Source of the DNA: Pelecanus crispus
Taxonomy: Eukaryota > Chordata > Aves > Pelecaniformes > Pelecanidae
DNA length: 64,000 nt
Direction of reading: 5' to 3'
NCBI RefSeq assembly: GCF_030463565.1
Contig: NC_134648.1
Coordinates: forward strand, 13,743,806 to 13,807,805
The translations under genes and the position numbers were made by a program. This document shows, in pieces, positions 1-11,979 of this stretch (position 1 is its first letter; each line of letters starts with the position of its first letter). The notes beneath the pieces were generated by a model that saw only the letters and a program-made list of their open reading frames with translations, was not told where the DNA came from and searched no databases.

Positions 1-1200
1 AAGGGTTCAAGAAAACAAAAGTTGTGAAACATCCAAATATTTTTAATTGGTGAAATTGGGCTTTCTTGCTCTGTGCAGGAGTTACTGACTTGAGCTCTGG
101 GTTCGTTTCACTGCACTTCATCTTGTAGGCATGCTGTTCTAGATCTGCATGGCTGCTCTGGGACCAGCATCTCGCCTTCGGTCTGTACAGTGGATCTCAA
201 CTTTGCTTCTCTGTTGCCCCTGTGTGCAGTGGCCATTTTCATTTTTGTCTGTGGAAGGAGAGCAGTGTATCAGTGCGGTGTACAGTTCGACGCTGAGGAG
301 AAAAAACCTGCCCTTTGTTGAAGAAGAATCCTTTTTGCTCCACAGCCCTGTTTGTTTTCTACATAAAAAGTAAATGACTCAGAAGCACTTCTGTTACCCT
401 TGATCTAATGTTATGAATCAAAATTTCCCCTTTTACTGTGGATCCTGTGTGTACAGTAAAAAGTGAAGAGGGAAATTTTGCCATCTTAAATATTGGGAGA
501 AGTGATAACTTGCAGAACGTTGTAACACTTGGCATTGTATCTTCATAGCGATGGTAGTGGCTCTGTAGAAATTTCAATTTCTACTTTGTGTGGTTGTAGA
601 CTGATGTTATTTTTTTGGCAACAAATGATTCAAAAAACCTTTAACCTTATAAAATGGGATTTAACTTTTGAAATAATAATTAGCGTTAACTGGCTGACTT
701 AATGTCACCTACATGAGAAAAGCATAAGGATCTTTTTCATGATTGTAAATTAATGTAAAATGTTTCAGACTGTTACTCTTAAGATAAATAAACCAGTGAA
801 CTTGTAGTTGCATGAAAACCTGGGGTAATATTTTTAGTTGTCTTTGCTGAGCTAAATAATAGATTTGTGACAAAATTAATGGTTGTGTAGCAAGTTATCA
901 CGCATCAGATAGACTTTATCCTGGGAACATCTGCTTAGCATAGCATTCTGTTTCATGTAATATATTATTAGCCTGCATCTATAAAGATACATTTCTTCAT
1001 ATATTTAGTGGTGCACATGTTTCTGGCTAGTATAATACCAGAATTTTCCTGGTATTAATTCTAATAATTATGCTAAAAATGTGTCCTATATGATGAGCTG
1101 GAGGCAATTGGCCTGTTGTAACCAGCTGTATGAAGACAGAATAAACTACTTAAAGTAACTCCAAAGTATCTTATTACTTTGTAGGTTAATCTGATTTTTT
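1..1200. other. AT-rich non-coding start of window; possible 3' UTR of the upstream gene
   Basis: No reading frame here resembles a known protein. The AT-rich sequence contains AATAAA signals at 787-792 and around 1140; the first is followed by GT-rich sequence, as at real cleavage sites. In mammals SCUBE2 lies upstream of NRIP3 on the same strand, so this could be the tail of a SCUBE2 transcript. I looked for the SCUBE C-terminal CUB region and did not find it, so the assignment is inference only. Confidence 0.25.
787..792 (+). terminator. Candidate poly(A) signal AATAAA
   Basis: An AATAAA hexamer is followed 10-25 bases later by a TG-rich stretch. It could end a transcript that enters the window from the left. 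A single hexamer in AT-rich DNA is weak evidence. Confidence 0.25.
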
Positions 1201-3600
1201 TCTAAAAAAAAATGAACAAAAAAGCCCCAACCCCCCTTGTTTAAACTTAAAAATAATAATAAAAAAACCCCAAACAAAACAACAAGGTGAAAGCCTGTGT
1301 TAAGACACAAGTTCCCATGATATTTTTAAGATTACACCACAGTTTCATCAGAGCTTTTCATTAAATCCACTGACTTAATTTCTTAGAATTAAAAAATCGA
1401 ATTAGGTCGTAGGAAATTATAAATGAGTTGATCTATAATAATTTTTAATACTGTCTTTCTGTATTTGTTTCTGGGATACTACATTGAGATTATTAGTTGT
1501 AGTCAATCTATCAAACTTTTATCAAAAGAATCCCAATATCTTCTCCTTAATTTATTTGGTTGTTTGTTCGACCAGTAGCTTCCTTCGATACCAGTGACAA
1601 GGACTGATTTGTATTAAACTGAATGTAGCCATCTGGGTTCATTTGGTGCAGTTTTGGAAGATACAACTGTATAATTAAGCTGTTAGTGGTAGAAAGCTGA
1701 CATTGGTTTATATGGAAAAGCCAGCAAAGTCAATGACATACAGGAATATAGAGGTCATGGAAAAGTATGTTGACTACAGGCTAATCACAGCAGAGAACTG
1801 TGTTATTCAAATATTCTTCCTGATATTGTGAATGCTGCCACCTGCTAAATTGCAGTGATGGGACACATAAGCGCTCAGATACCCTCCAGGACGGGGAATG
1901 TCAATATGAACTATGAACTCCCAGAACAGCGGGAGATGAAATTCTGACTGGGACCTTTGGGTGTTTACATAACAGAAATAAGTAATAGCAGAATATAGAG
2001 AGCAAGACTTGAAGCGTGTTTAAATCCAAGGAATCAGAATAGGTCTGATGGAGGTAAGCAGGAAGTAATGGTATTACGATAATCCTTGGGAACAGAATGC
2101 AAAGGTAGTGGTCCACAAATATTCCTGAATTAAATAAACTTAAATGCAAATGCTCTATCATGCACATAGGTGACATCCTGTAAATGCGATAGATGCTGAA
2201 TGTAAAACCTGTCACAACTGAAACGTACATATACTTCCTATCTTCCTTTTAATGCTGCTTCATTCAAACTGTGTTTGTGCAAGGCTGCTGCTGGAGGAGA
2301 CAAACAGGTACTTCTTTAAGAACTTGAGCCAAATTCAGGGCTGGTACAAGTAGGTTTGTTTCCAGGCATCCCTGGAACCAACCTGTCCTACAACACATCT
2401 TGCTACTGCCTATTTAGTTTGAACAATTCTTTTGCTCATAGGCAGATTTTCACTCTCTGTTGTGGAGCTCTGCTTTCTGCAACGTCTATTCTGCTGTCAC
2501 TGTAGAACACCCGTGAGCAGTGATGCAAATACAGCACCTGTGGGGAAAACAGATGGAGTTAGAGTATTCAAGGGACAGATTCCACTCTCAGAAGGTAGTT
2601 CATCTAGTTTCTCTCCAAGTCAGTGCAAATTATGTATGACTTTCTGCATGTTGCTCTTTTAAACTACCTTATTAAACCACTTTAAGTGCTGAAAAAAGAA
2701 AAAAAAGAATCTTTCTCTGTTTAAATATATATGTTAGTACAGCTGTTGTTCTGATGAATCAAATTTTGAAGAGTAATAAAGTTTTTTGAAGTCTGTGAAG
2801 TAAAGCCTGTTTAGTACGCAATGAAAAAAAATGTCAGAAAAGATGACCTTGAAATCTTTATCTTTATTGAATGTGTCTATAAATATAGGATTCATTAAGG
2901 AAACTCCCTCAGACTGGCTACCTGCTAAACTTGATCTAATGCAACTGAAGCATGCTTTTTTCACTGGGAAGTTTATTCAATAGGTGATGTAGACTTACAA
3001 ACCTGGATATTAATCATGTGCCATGAAATTTCCCATCTGTGATGATTCTGGGGGTCAGGAAATAAGGGGTTCATAGTTTTAAGGAGGGAAGAAGTGGCAT
3101 TGGATGCTGAAATATTCTGAAGTGGTCACTTGAGATGCAATTTGGTGTTTAGTAGTTCTTAGTTCACGTGTTTCATGTTATACCGAGAACACTACAAACA
3201 TCCATGAAACACTTATGTACAGAGCAAGTTTATGCTTGACTAGGTTTAGAGAAAGCTTCATCTTCTGTGTCTGAATCTAATATAGCAGTGGCAGCCTGAA
3301 TGTGGTTTTTGTGCATTCTTTCCCACTTGCTGTGGTAGAAGAAATGGAACAAAATACTAAGCATGGACAGGAGCCTTGATGTGAGTTGGATGGAGAATCT
3401 CTATCTGGAAATAAGTTCAGCAGATAGAGGAGCGTAGAGGTATGTTAAATATACACATACTTGTATGTGTGTGTGTCTGTATATATTACGTATGTATTTG
3501 ACAATAAGATAGCCACGTGTGTAATGGCTGTCATGAAATAATGCAAAAAATACAGTTCTTGAGCAGAAAAAAAATGAGTGAAAGTTTAAGAAAAACCAGC
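1200..3600. other. Intergenic DNA, no supported gene
   Basis: AT-rich sequence with A/C-rich simple sequence at about 1200-1290 and an A-rich tract near 2690-2710. Only short open frames without recognisable domains are present. I see no RNA gene or mobile element. Confidence 0.5.
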
Positions 3601-4070
3601 AAGCTGGCCCAGGAGGTAAACTTGGGAGGAGGGGGATGCTGGGCATCCCGGCTGGACGCAGCGGGCTCTGTGTGTGGGTGCCTGGTGGGGCGCAGCGCTT
3701 GCTGAAGGCACTGCCTGTGGTTCCTTCCGTGCCTACCCAGGCCTCCCTCCGCCCCTTCTGGGGGCAGCCACCTGCAGTGCAACGACGAGGGGCTTTGCTT
3801 TCTGCAGCCCTCCCAGGCCTCCGACGCCCTGCCCCGGTGGCGGGCTGCTGCCTTGGGGTGACCCAGGGGGCCCTGCGTGAGCACGGGCAGGGCTGGCTGG
3901 CCTGGGAGGGCTCCCCAGGGGCCCCGTGCTTGGTGCCAAGGTACGTGTGCCGGCTGCAGGCACAGACAAATGTGCGCCTCAGCAAAGATGAGAAAAAGAA
4001 GTCTCCAAAGCTGGGAGGCTTAGAGGTGTGTAAAAGGGTGGGGCAGGGCAGGGAGCGGGCAGCATAGGGC
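3600..4070. other. GC-rich island in AT-rich DNA; overlapping open frames on both strands
   Basis: Base composition changes abruptly to GC-rich between about 3605 and 4065. Open frames occur in several frames on both strands. The longest is on the minus strand (3401-4201, 266 codons) and is rich in Pro, Ala, Gly and Arg in its centre. No domain, signal peptide or familiar motif is visible. Simultaneous open frames on both strands are expected from stop-poor GC-rich DNA, so I do not call a gene. An undetected CpG-island promoter or an exon of a non-coding RNA remains possible. Confidence 0.4.
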
Positions 4071-7060
4071 CAGGACTCAATGCTGGCCATCATCACAGCT
4101 GAGGAGCCTGCTGGCTCATCGTTGGCATGCTGGGAGCTCTTGGGAGCTGCTGTAGGACCTGCAAGGCTGCGCGTGTCTGATTCGCCATTTTCTGTGCTCA
4201 TCTACACGTCCCGAAAACAGCAGGAAAGAGTTGGGGTTAAGCAAAAGAGCAAATGAGGCTTCAAACACACCTCACATTTGCATTTGGAGGTATGAAAAGT
4301 CCTTTCGTTGTGCACTATTTGCTGTCAGTGTGGTGCAGCAGGGAGCCGCAGATTTTGCTCTGGATTTAAAGCCAGAGGTTGGGAGTTGCTTGTCACTGTG
4401 TTAGCACTAGCATCTGCCTCATGCCCTCTTTGTGACCGGGCTCTGTAGCTACATGTGTCCCATTGCCAGCTGGAAGACCTGTTGCGAAATGCCAGCTCAG
4501 CTGGCTTCTGGACATGCTGCCTGGAGTAAAACCCAGCCACGGATAGCAGCTTAGGGTAAGAGAAGGGATGATGATTTTTCTGAGGTTTAATGTAGAAATT
4601 AAGAAAGCACTCCAGAAAACTGGGAATTCAGCATCCCTGTGTCCAGCAGACAAGCCCGTCTGTGACACAACCCTGCTCATGAATTTGGGTGGTCCCCAGT
4701 TTGCTGTTGCTGATGTAGTGCTGGGTGTGAGGGGCTGTGTGGAAAAGATGAGAGGTACCAGTTATTAAAAACAGGACTGGCAGAAAAGTGCTCAGGGGGC
4801 CTGTCTGGCTTACATAGCATAACTATTGCGCCCTGGCTTCCGTAGGTGCTAATTCTCTCAGCAAACTTACAAAAATAAAACCCTGAAAAGGCTCATCCAT
4901 GCTGAGAACAGCAACTTCATTCAGTGGAAGAAGGAAGCTTAGCTCTAGGAACTGAATACTCAACACTGCAGGCATTGCTGTCTTCCTCGGCTAGTCCAGA
5001 AAGCCCCTCAGCCAGCGCCTGTGGCATGGGATGGACGCAGCGGTGCTGAAGTAAGCACATTACAAATACCGGTCCCAGCTCTGTACAGGACACATGTCCA
5101 GCTTGACCATTTGCTCTTGGAGTGGATAACAAAGGCCCGTAGCTCTCTGTCCCAGCAGGATGTCTTTCCACATGCAGTAATGGAGAAGGGAGAAGCAAAA
5201 TCTGATGCAGAAGATTGGCTTAGGGATGCTGTGGGCACATGCTCTGGCACACCTTCATATAGGATGCTAGAGCCTCATCCCTCCCTCAGACACCTTGCAG
5301 GGTCCGTTCTTGCGTGGCATGTTGGGGAGGGGCTCAAGCAAGGATATTTTTGAGGACCTGGGGAGCCGTGATAATGAGGCATAGGTTGCGGTGGCCTACA
5401 TGAAGCTGCTGTTCCTGGGGGTGCTGGCAGACGGCAGCTCCCTGTGGCAGCGGCCCCGTTGGTGCTGCCTGCGCCGCAGGGCTGGGGGCTGTGCCAAGGC
5501 AGCAGGGTACTGCCCGCGGGGCTCCCCGCGAGAGGGCAGCACGTGGCCCTAAGAACGAAAAAATAAAAGCTGTTAAAACCCACGCTGACAAACAGTGATA
5601 GGTTTGGGGTTAGGGCTTTTGTAGCAGGAGGCCTCAAACAAAGTCTGTTGAAATCTGGGGGCTTTGCTAACACAGCAGCTCATGGTGTGCTTCCGTCTTC
5701 CTGCGCAGACGGGTGAGCGTACTGAGCAAAAGCATCTTGCTGGCCTGGGCTGGCTTCAGCAGCTTTGGTGGAATCGGGAGGAGCATTTGCCGGTCTGCTG
5801 GCAACTCTCTGATGCGCCAGGGAGTGAAAAGTTCTTCTGGGTAGCTGTAACAGGAGCTCCAGACAGCTTTTCTGAGGGCACTGGCACCATTCGCCAAAAT
5901 ACACAATTCAGATTTTCTATGTTTAGCAGCTCTTGGTCCCAACCACTGCCCCTGATCAATCTCTTCAAAGAAGAGGGAGTGATTTTGTAAATGACCTTAT
6001 ATTTTGCATTATTCTATTTTTATGAAATGCAAATATAGGGCCTAGGAAGACCCATGCTGCTGGGCCAGATATTGCTACCTCTTCAGATTGCAGTGGGAGG
6101 AGACCCTCTTCTGAACTGAATTGTGACCACCAGTCAAGGCCATTCCCCCTTCTTTTTCCAAATTACTAGCGAGGATATGCGCAGGTTGCAAGCTGTTGAT
6201 TTCCAGGCAGAATAAACCTCAAAGAAAGCTGCAGGAAATGGGCTGTGAATGCGTAACTTCAGTTGCTGTTATTTACTTCTGAGAACAGTGAGCAATTCTG
6301 GCACTCTGCCTGACCCCATCCCCCTTGTGACTCAGTTCCTACAGATGTCAATAATGGACGCTGAACATTTGTCTTTGGAAATAAAATTGTGGGTATAATC
6401 AGCTACTGATTTCCTCCATCATGTCAGGGGAGGTTGCTCAGCTCAATCACAGCTTGACTCCTATCAGTGGTTGGTAAATTATACCCAAGGTAGGGCAGAA
6501 ACGCCTCAAAGCACAGGTAATCAATAGCACCGTGTGTCTCATCGTTCATACCCGCGGTGCACATGCTCCCGCTCTCCTGGGGCAGCTGGCTTCCTTTTCA
6601 GACCTAGTGCAAGCTAAAGTATCTTTCATTTGACTAGACTTGAAGGTGGAGATAGTTAACCAAACCGCAACATGGCAAACAAAACCTCTGTGTTAGGAGA
6701 GTTACATTGAAGTACTGTTGACGATTCTGTGCGTTAGCAAATATTAGCACTGAGTATCCAGTAACGTGTCTCACTAAATCTTACCCGTTATGAGTTGCTG
6801 CAGTTTTGCATGTGCCGTGTGGAGGGGGATACAATGGTGGCTCACTTATACTTGCAGCACTTGAGGGTGTTGGAGTCTTGGCTTCATAAAATAAACATAA
6901 GAGCTCCACAGAGGTGAGAGACCCTGTGTTTGACTAACACTGCGGTGACCTCCTCTCTAATGTTGATGTAAATCGTATTTTTATCTTAAATGGATACTGT
7001 AAAATACCTTAGGCTCAGATTTTGATTTATCTTAAAGTTCCAAATAAAGATATTTAGATA
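4070..7060. other. Intergenic DNA, no supported gene
   Basis: Mixed-composition sequence with only short, unrecognised open frames. A small GC-rich hairpin lies at 5510-5539 (7-bp CGCGGGG/CCCCGCG stem extended by a 5-bp CTGCC/GGCAG stem past a 4-base bulge). Nothing else stands out. Confidence 0.5.
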
Positions 7061-7063
7061 CAT

Positions 7064-7158
7064 TCAATGAACTCAGGATTTGAATGCTTTAAGTTCCGAA
7101 ATGTGTATATATATATATTCTTTTTTAACTTAAAGCATTCAAATCCTGAGTCCATTGG
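7064..7158. repeat. Long inverted repeat (32-bp arms) around an AT-rich loop
   Basis: The left arm is 7064-7095 and the right arm is 7127-7158. They are reverse complements over 32 positions with about two mismatches near the outer ends; the inner 25 or so bases match exactly. The 31-base loop contains a (TA)n run. An RNA copy would fold into a long hairpin on either strand. It could be a small foldback transposon (MITE-like), a precursor-miRNA-like hairpin or a local inverted duplication. There is no coding context. Confidence 0.85.
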
Positions 7159-7159
7159 A

Positions 7160-9677
7160 TATTGGTCTGTTGGGAAACCAGACCAATTCCAGACTTGATA
7201 AAGAACCTATACGAAACAACCTGCCCCCTCTTCCCCTCCTCTGAAGGAGAGGTGCAAAGCTGTCTTAGAGCCGAGCTCCATAAGAAAGTGGAAATATTTG
7301 TCAAATGAAATCCCTCTATGAATACTCCTTTAACTGGTAGAAGCAGAAGAGGTTCACAAACAGTCCTTTAAAAAGTATAGTAAGAATGTTGTTCCTTGGT
7401 GAATCCCACATTGGCATGAGTTGAAGTAAGCACCTGTTCTCAGGGCTTTTGCAGAAGAGCTGAGAAATTCCAATTCTGTTCAACTCGCTTGCTTACTTCA
7501 TCACTGGAGACACTCTGTCATTTTTGTCACCATCACCTGGTAAACTGGGTATGCCATACAGGAACCTTTCAGAAGGCAATAGTGTTTCAGAGCTGACCTG
7601 TACTAGTCCTGTTCTAGAAACAAAATTATCTTTTTTTTTTTGCTTGGTTTTAAATTATGTTCCGAGATTTGTGTTCTCCGGGAGGTAAATTTCGCAGAGC
7701 TTGCCCGAGGAGTTCCCCCTCCCTCTCCCCAAGTACTGCTATTCAGGAATCATACCACTCCAAAGCATCTGGAATGAGAAATGCTTTTGCAGCGGATTTA
7801 TACTTGGGCAGAGGAAGGTTCGCTAGCTAGAAAGCAGGAACAAGCAGAAAGCTTTTAAAAGGTTTGCATAACTCCTTTCAAGACTAAGAGTTCCCCCCTG
7901 TGGCAGGGAGCTTTCAAATACCTGTGCTTCACTGTGCTTGGACACTTCAGTGCCAGCTCTAAACTTGTCACCCAAAGACAAGAGATTTAAAAGATCCCTT
8001 CTGCTATATAAACTGCCATGCTTTCCTTACCTTGTTCCTGCTTAGGCCTTCTTTATTTACTCTTATCCCCAGTTCAAGTTTCAGCGATGACTTCAGTCCT
8101 GTCATTGCGTGGTGAATGCTGAGTCTGTGGCTTCCCACACTTCCACAGTGCAACATCTTTTATCCCGGAGCCAGCATGCATTTCACACTGATGAAGACGT
8201 GGAGTTATGGGGAAGATAACCCTGGACATAACCACGTTGGCTAACAGAAAGCAAGGCACTTTTTAGATCCCAGTGGAAAATGAATGTGATGTGGTCTTCT
8301 CCTGGCCCATTGCAGGCACCTGCCCATGGTGCCAGTCGTTTCTAAAAATAAATTATAAGTTTGAAAAGAAAGTGCAAGGGAGAAAATGACAACCTACTGT
8401 TCCATGTTTGCAGCAATCGATAGGTAAATATTTAAAACTTCTTGCTGCCAAGTTAGGATCGGGTTAGTGAACTACTTCCATGACTGTAGCTAGGCACGGA
8501 TGTCATTCCGGGCATCATGTATCCCCGCTGCATCTCCACTAATGTTCAAGGTGTTGACTCAAGGAAAAATTTGGCCAGCTGCCTTATGATTAATTAGCCA
8601 CACAGATCTAAAAGCAAACAGAGATCTCCTAAGTTTCCCAGGGTAATGTATACATTAAGCACTGAAAGCCTTTGCTTCAGTACCATTGCTCTAACAAATA
8701 TCCCACACGATTTTGTGTGCATACTGGTATTTTGTGTACTAAGGAGTGACTTTTCACCATGCTGGGAAGGAGGACTTTTGTCCAGAGAGCTGTCTGCTTG
8801 TAATCCCCATTCAGCAAAGCATTTAAGCAGGTACTTAAGTGTGTTGGTGGATAGAAATGGATTGTGGTATTGGAGTATTTAGACTAAGAATGGACTCCTT
8901 TGTGTCCACAAAACACTGAAAGATTGCTGGCTGCTAGTGTGTAAGTGGGGCTTTGTAATGGGTGCTGTGCAGAGCCTTTGTCCCTTAGGCTGAAGAAAGT
9001 GAGAAAATTGCTGACAGGGCAGGGAAAATACGTGGGGAGTGAAAAAAATGGTGTATCTCTTTTGGAGCAAATTCGGTGCTGTTCTTGCTCTTGCAATGGC
9101 TGTTTATTGGTGTCTTAGATACTCTGCTATTTTAGGTGTCATTAGTCCAACGGCTAATGACAGTGAAAGCATCTTGGGGCTCCCTTGATGTGGGGAGTCC
9201 ACAACCCCTTTGTTAGGGACGGCTGTGAACTGTTTCAAGAAGTCAACAGGAGTGGACTCAGCAAAATTACGCAGCAGCCTTGTGGGGACGTTGCTGTTCG
9301 GCCCAGCGCTCCCCTTAGGCACCATCTGAAGCTCTGGTTTTTACAGTTTGTTGTCAGGCTCTGCTTTGCCCAGGTGCTCCGGCCTGGGCCTGTGAAGAGA
9401 CTCTGAATCCAGCTATCGCACAACATCTTTCATTGACGCCAGGATGAGCCAGGGCGTCGCAACCACGTTGCTTGATTGTAAATGTGACCTTTTCCATTTC
9501 AGAACCCAGCTGTGAGCCTTTGTCTCCTGGGTCACCCTACCCTCTCCTACCCCTCAGAGTCAGCATTTCATCCCACCAGTCCCGTGCCTTTCGGGAGCAA
9601 CAACAGGCTCCCTGTTATTTCTCAGCAGTTCCTGCTGGACTGGCATAGGACCCAATGTGAAGAAGAGCAGCGCCCTC
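7160..9677. other. Intergenic DNA, no supported gene
   Basis: Non-coding sequence with a T-rich tract near 7630. Open frames are short and unrecognised. A splice-acceptor-like pyrimidine tract and AG end at 9502, opening into the frame that contains the 45-bp duplication described separately. Confidence 0.45.
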
Positions 9678-9767
9678 TTCCTCCTGCCTTTCAGAGCTCA
9701 GAAATCTTGAGGAGCAGTGGCATTCCTCCTGCCTTTCAGAGCTCAGAAATCTTGAGGAGCAGCGGCA
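9678..9767. repeat. 45-bp tandem duplication (two copies)
   Basis: Two adjacent 45-bp units, 9678-9722 and 9723-9767, differ at one position (GTGG against GCGG) near the end of the unit. Because 45 is a multiple of three, an open + frame running from the 9502 acceptor-like AG to 9868 carries a repeated 15-residue segment. The near identity suggests a recent duplication. Confidence 0.95.
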
Positions 9768-9867
9768 TTCCTGCGTGCCTGGCTCTGCTGCTCCTTGGTC
9801 TCTGGGTGTCAGGCTTCTGGGAAGTTAGAAAAGGCGCGAGAAAATTGTGTTTGTGTAGTGTGAAATG

Positions 9868-10685
9868 ACTCGTACTGTTTTAGCCTTAACAAGATCCCTC
9901 CTATATCTTTAATGACCTGAATGTAAAATTTATGGCGTGGAATGCCCCAGCAGAAGAGGAAGCCTTCAGCACACAAGCTGCCTTTTGCAGGACAGGAGGG
10001 GAAGTGAAATCCCCTGAGGTCTGGGAAGTCTGAATGATGTAGTTATGGTTGGCACTTTGAATATATGTGTAGCTTACTTCAAAATAAATATTTGCAGTTC
10101 AACTCTAGCATACACGTGGGAGGGTGAGAACTAGCATGTATTAATGTTCCTTAAAATTAATCATGTTGAAATTTTTATACTGGAATAATCTTACTATTGA
10201 ACAAAATAAACAGAAGTTAGCATGGATACATACTGGGGAGAAACATCACCTGCCCTCTATGTACACCATTTCCTGCCTACCTGCCCAGGTGGAGTTCCTA
10301 AAGAAAGCCATGCAAGGGACATTTTGGGAGAGAAAGAGATATGAATTTGTCTTTCTGCTTGAGAGGAAAGTTCCCTGGTGTCTTCAGCTCCATGGAAAGC
10401 TCTGAAAGGCCCAGTGGCCATGTCTGCACCATGTGAGACTGAGCGGGGCAGTTCAATGCACAGCAGCTGCTGTTACCTCTGTTAAGAGCCGTGGTTGTTC
10501 CTGCCAGTTCTACGATATGGAGGCCAGGGCAGGCCAGGCTTTCTGTCCCCCACGCCAGCCCCTATGCATATCGTCCTCTTGTCCCTTCTCCAGTGCTTGG
10601 CAAGTCACCTGCCAGCTTCTCCCTTTCCCCTTGGCATCCTGTCCCAAATCCCCTACCTGCCCCTTTGCTGGCACATGGAACCCAC
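9868..10685. other. Intergenic DNA before the CR1 element
   Basis: No recognisable coding sequence. The sequence becomes CR1-derived at roughly 10685. Confidence 0.5.
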
Positions 10686-11815
10686 AGCTTCTTTGACACC
10701 GTCTCTCACAGCATTCTCCTTAGGAAGCTGGTGGCTCCTGGCCTAGGCAGGCGTACTCTTCACTGGGTAAAAAACTGGCTGGATGGCCGAGCCCAGAGAG
10801 TTGTGGTGAATGGAGTTAAATCCAGCTGGCGACCGGTCACAAGCGGTGTTCCCCAGGGCTCAGTTTTGGGGCCAGCCTTGTTTAATATCTTTATCAACGA
10901 TCTGGATCAGGGGATTGAGTGCATCCTCAGTAAGTTTGCAGATGACACCAAACTGGGTGGGAGTGTCAATCTGCTTGAGGGAGGATGGCCCTGCAGAGGG
11001 ATCTGGACAGGCTGGATCGATGGGCCGAGGCCAACTGTATGAGGTTCAACAAGGCCAAGTGCCAGGTCCTGCACTTGGGTCACAGCAACCCCATGCAACG
11101 CTACAGGCCTGGGGAAGAGTGGCTGGAAAGCTGCCTGGCCGAAAAGGACCTGGGGGTGTTGGTTGACAGCCGGCTGAACATGAGCCAGCAGTGTGCCCAG
11201 GTGGCCAAGAAGGCCAACAGCATCCTGGCCTGTATCAGGAATAGTGTGGCCAGCAGGAGCAGGGAGGTGATTGTCCCCCTGTACTTGGCACTGGTGAGGC
11301 TGCACCTGGAATACTGTGTCCATTTTGGGGCCCCTCAATACAAGAAAGACATTGAGGTGCTGGAGCGTGTCCAGAGAAGGGCAACAAAGCTGGTGAAGGG
11401 TCTGGAGCACAGGCCTTATGAGGAGCTGCTGAGGGAACTGGGGTTGTTTAGCCTGGAGAAGAGGAGGCTGAGGGGAGACCTTATCGCTCTCTACAACTAC
11501 CTGAAAGGAGGTTGTAGTGAGGTGGGTGTTGGTCTCTTCTCCCATGTAGTTAGTGATAGGACGAGAGGAAATGGGCTCAAGCTGCACCAGGGGAGGTTTA
11601 GATTGGATATTAGGAAAAATTTCTTCACGGAAAGAGTGATCAAGCATTGGAACAGGCTGCCCAGAGAGGTGGTGGAGTCACCATCCCTGGAGGTGTTCAA
11701 AAAACGGGTAGACGTGGCACTCTGGGACATGGTTTAGTGGACATGGTGGTGTTGGGTTGATGGTTGGACTGATGATCTTAGAGGTCCTTTCCAACTTTAA
11801 TGATTCTATTCTAGT
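10685..11815 (+). mobile_element. LINE CR1 fragment, 5'-truncated, frameshifted reverse transcriptase
   Basis: This is the 3' part of a CR1 non-LTR retrotransposon. Full CR1 copies encode an endonuclease and reverse transcriptase and move by target-primed reverse transcription. The first frame holds the reverse transcriptase core, with GVPQG at 10845-10859 and the catalytic FADD motif at 10935-10946. A second frame from about 10985 continues with the CR1 C-terminal region, including [36 protein letters not shown] and [15 protein letters not shown], and ends near 11737. The two frames are out of register, so a small indel near 10975-10985 breaks the protein. The non-coding tail ends with TGATTCTATTCTAG at 11801-11814, a degenerate CR1 octamer end. 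The N-terminal half, including the endonuclease, is missing. It is a dead copy, 5'-truncated as most CR1 insertions are. Confidence 0.95.
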
Positions 11816-11888
11816 TTTACTTTCATTAAAAAACAATCCAGCCACCAAGCCAGAAAACATGAAATTAATTATTACTCTACCCTTAATT

Positions 11889-11977
11889 GGTTTAGTGGTG
11901 GACTTGGTAGTGTTAGGTTAATGGTTGGACTGGGTGATCTTAAAGGTCTTTTCCAACCTAAACGATTCCATGATTCT
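11889..11977 (+). mobile_element. CR1 3'-tail fragment
   Basis: About 90 bases repeat the non-coding CR1 tail seen just upstream (TTTAGTGG, ATGGTTGGACT, GATCTTA, TTTTCCAACC) and end in a degenerate GATTCCATGATTC octamer. It has the same orientation as the larger CR1 copy and sits about 75 bases after it. It is a separate insertion or a duplicated tail. Confidence 0.85.
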
Positions 11978-11979
11978 TC

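Noticed and set aside
1-1200. SCUBE2 coding exons
   Set aside because: Expected from synteny, but no CUB or SCUBE C-terminal sequence was found on the + strand. Only a possible 3' UTR is left as a guess.
10907-11647. 246-codon minus-strand open frame
   Set aside because: It lies exactly antisense to the CR1 reverse-transcriptase coding region and is a shadow of it.
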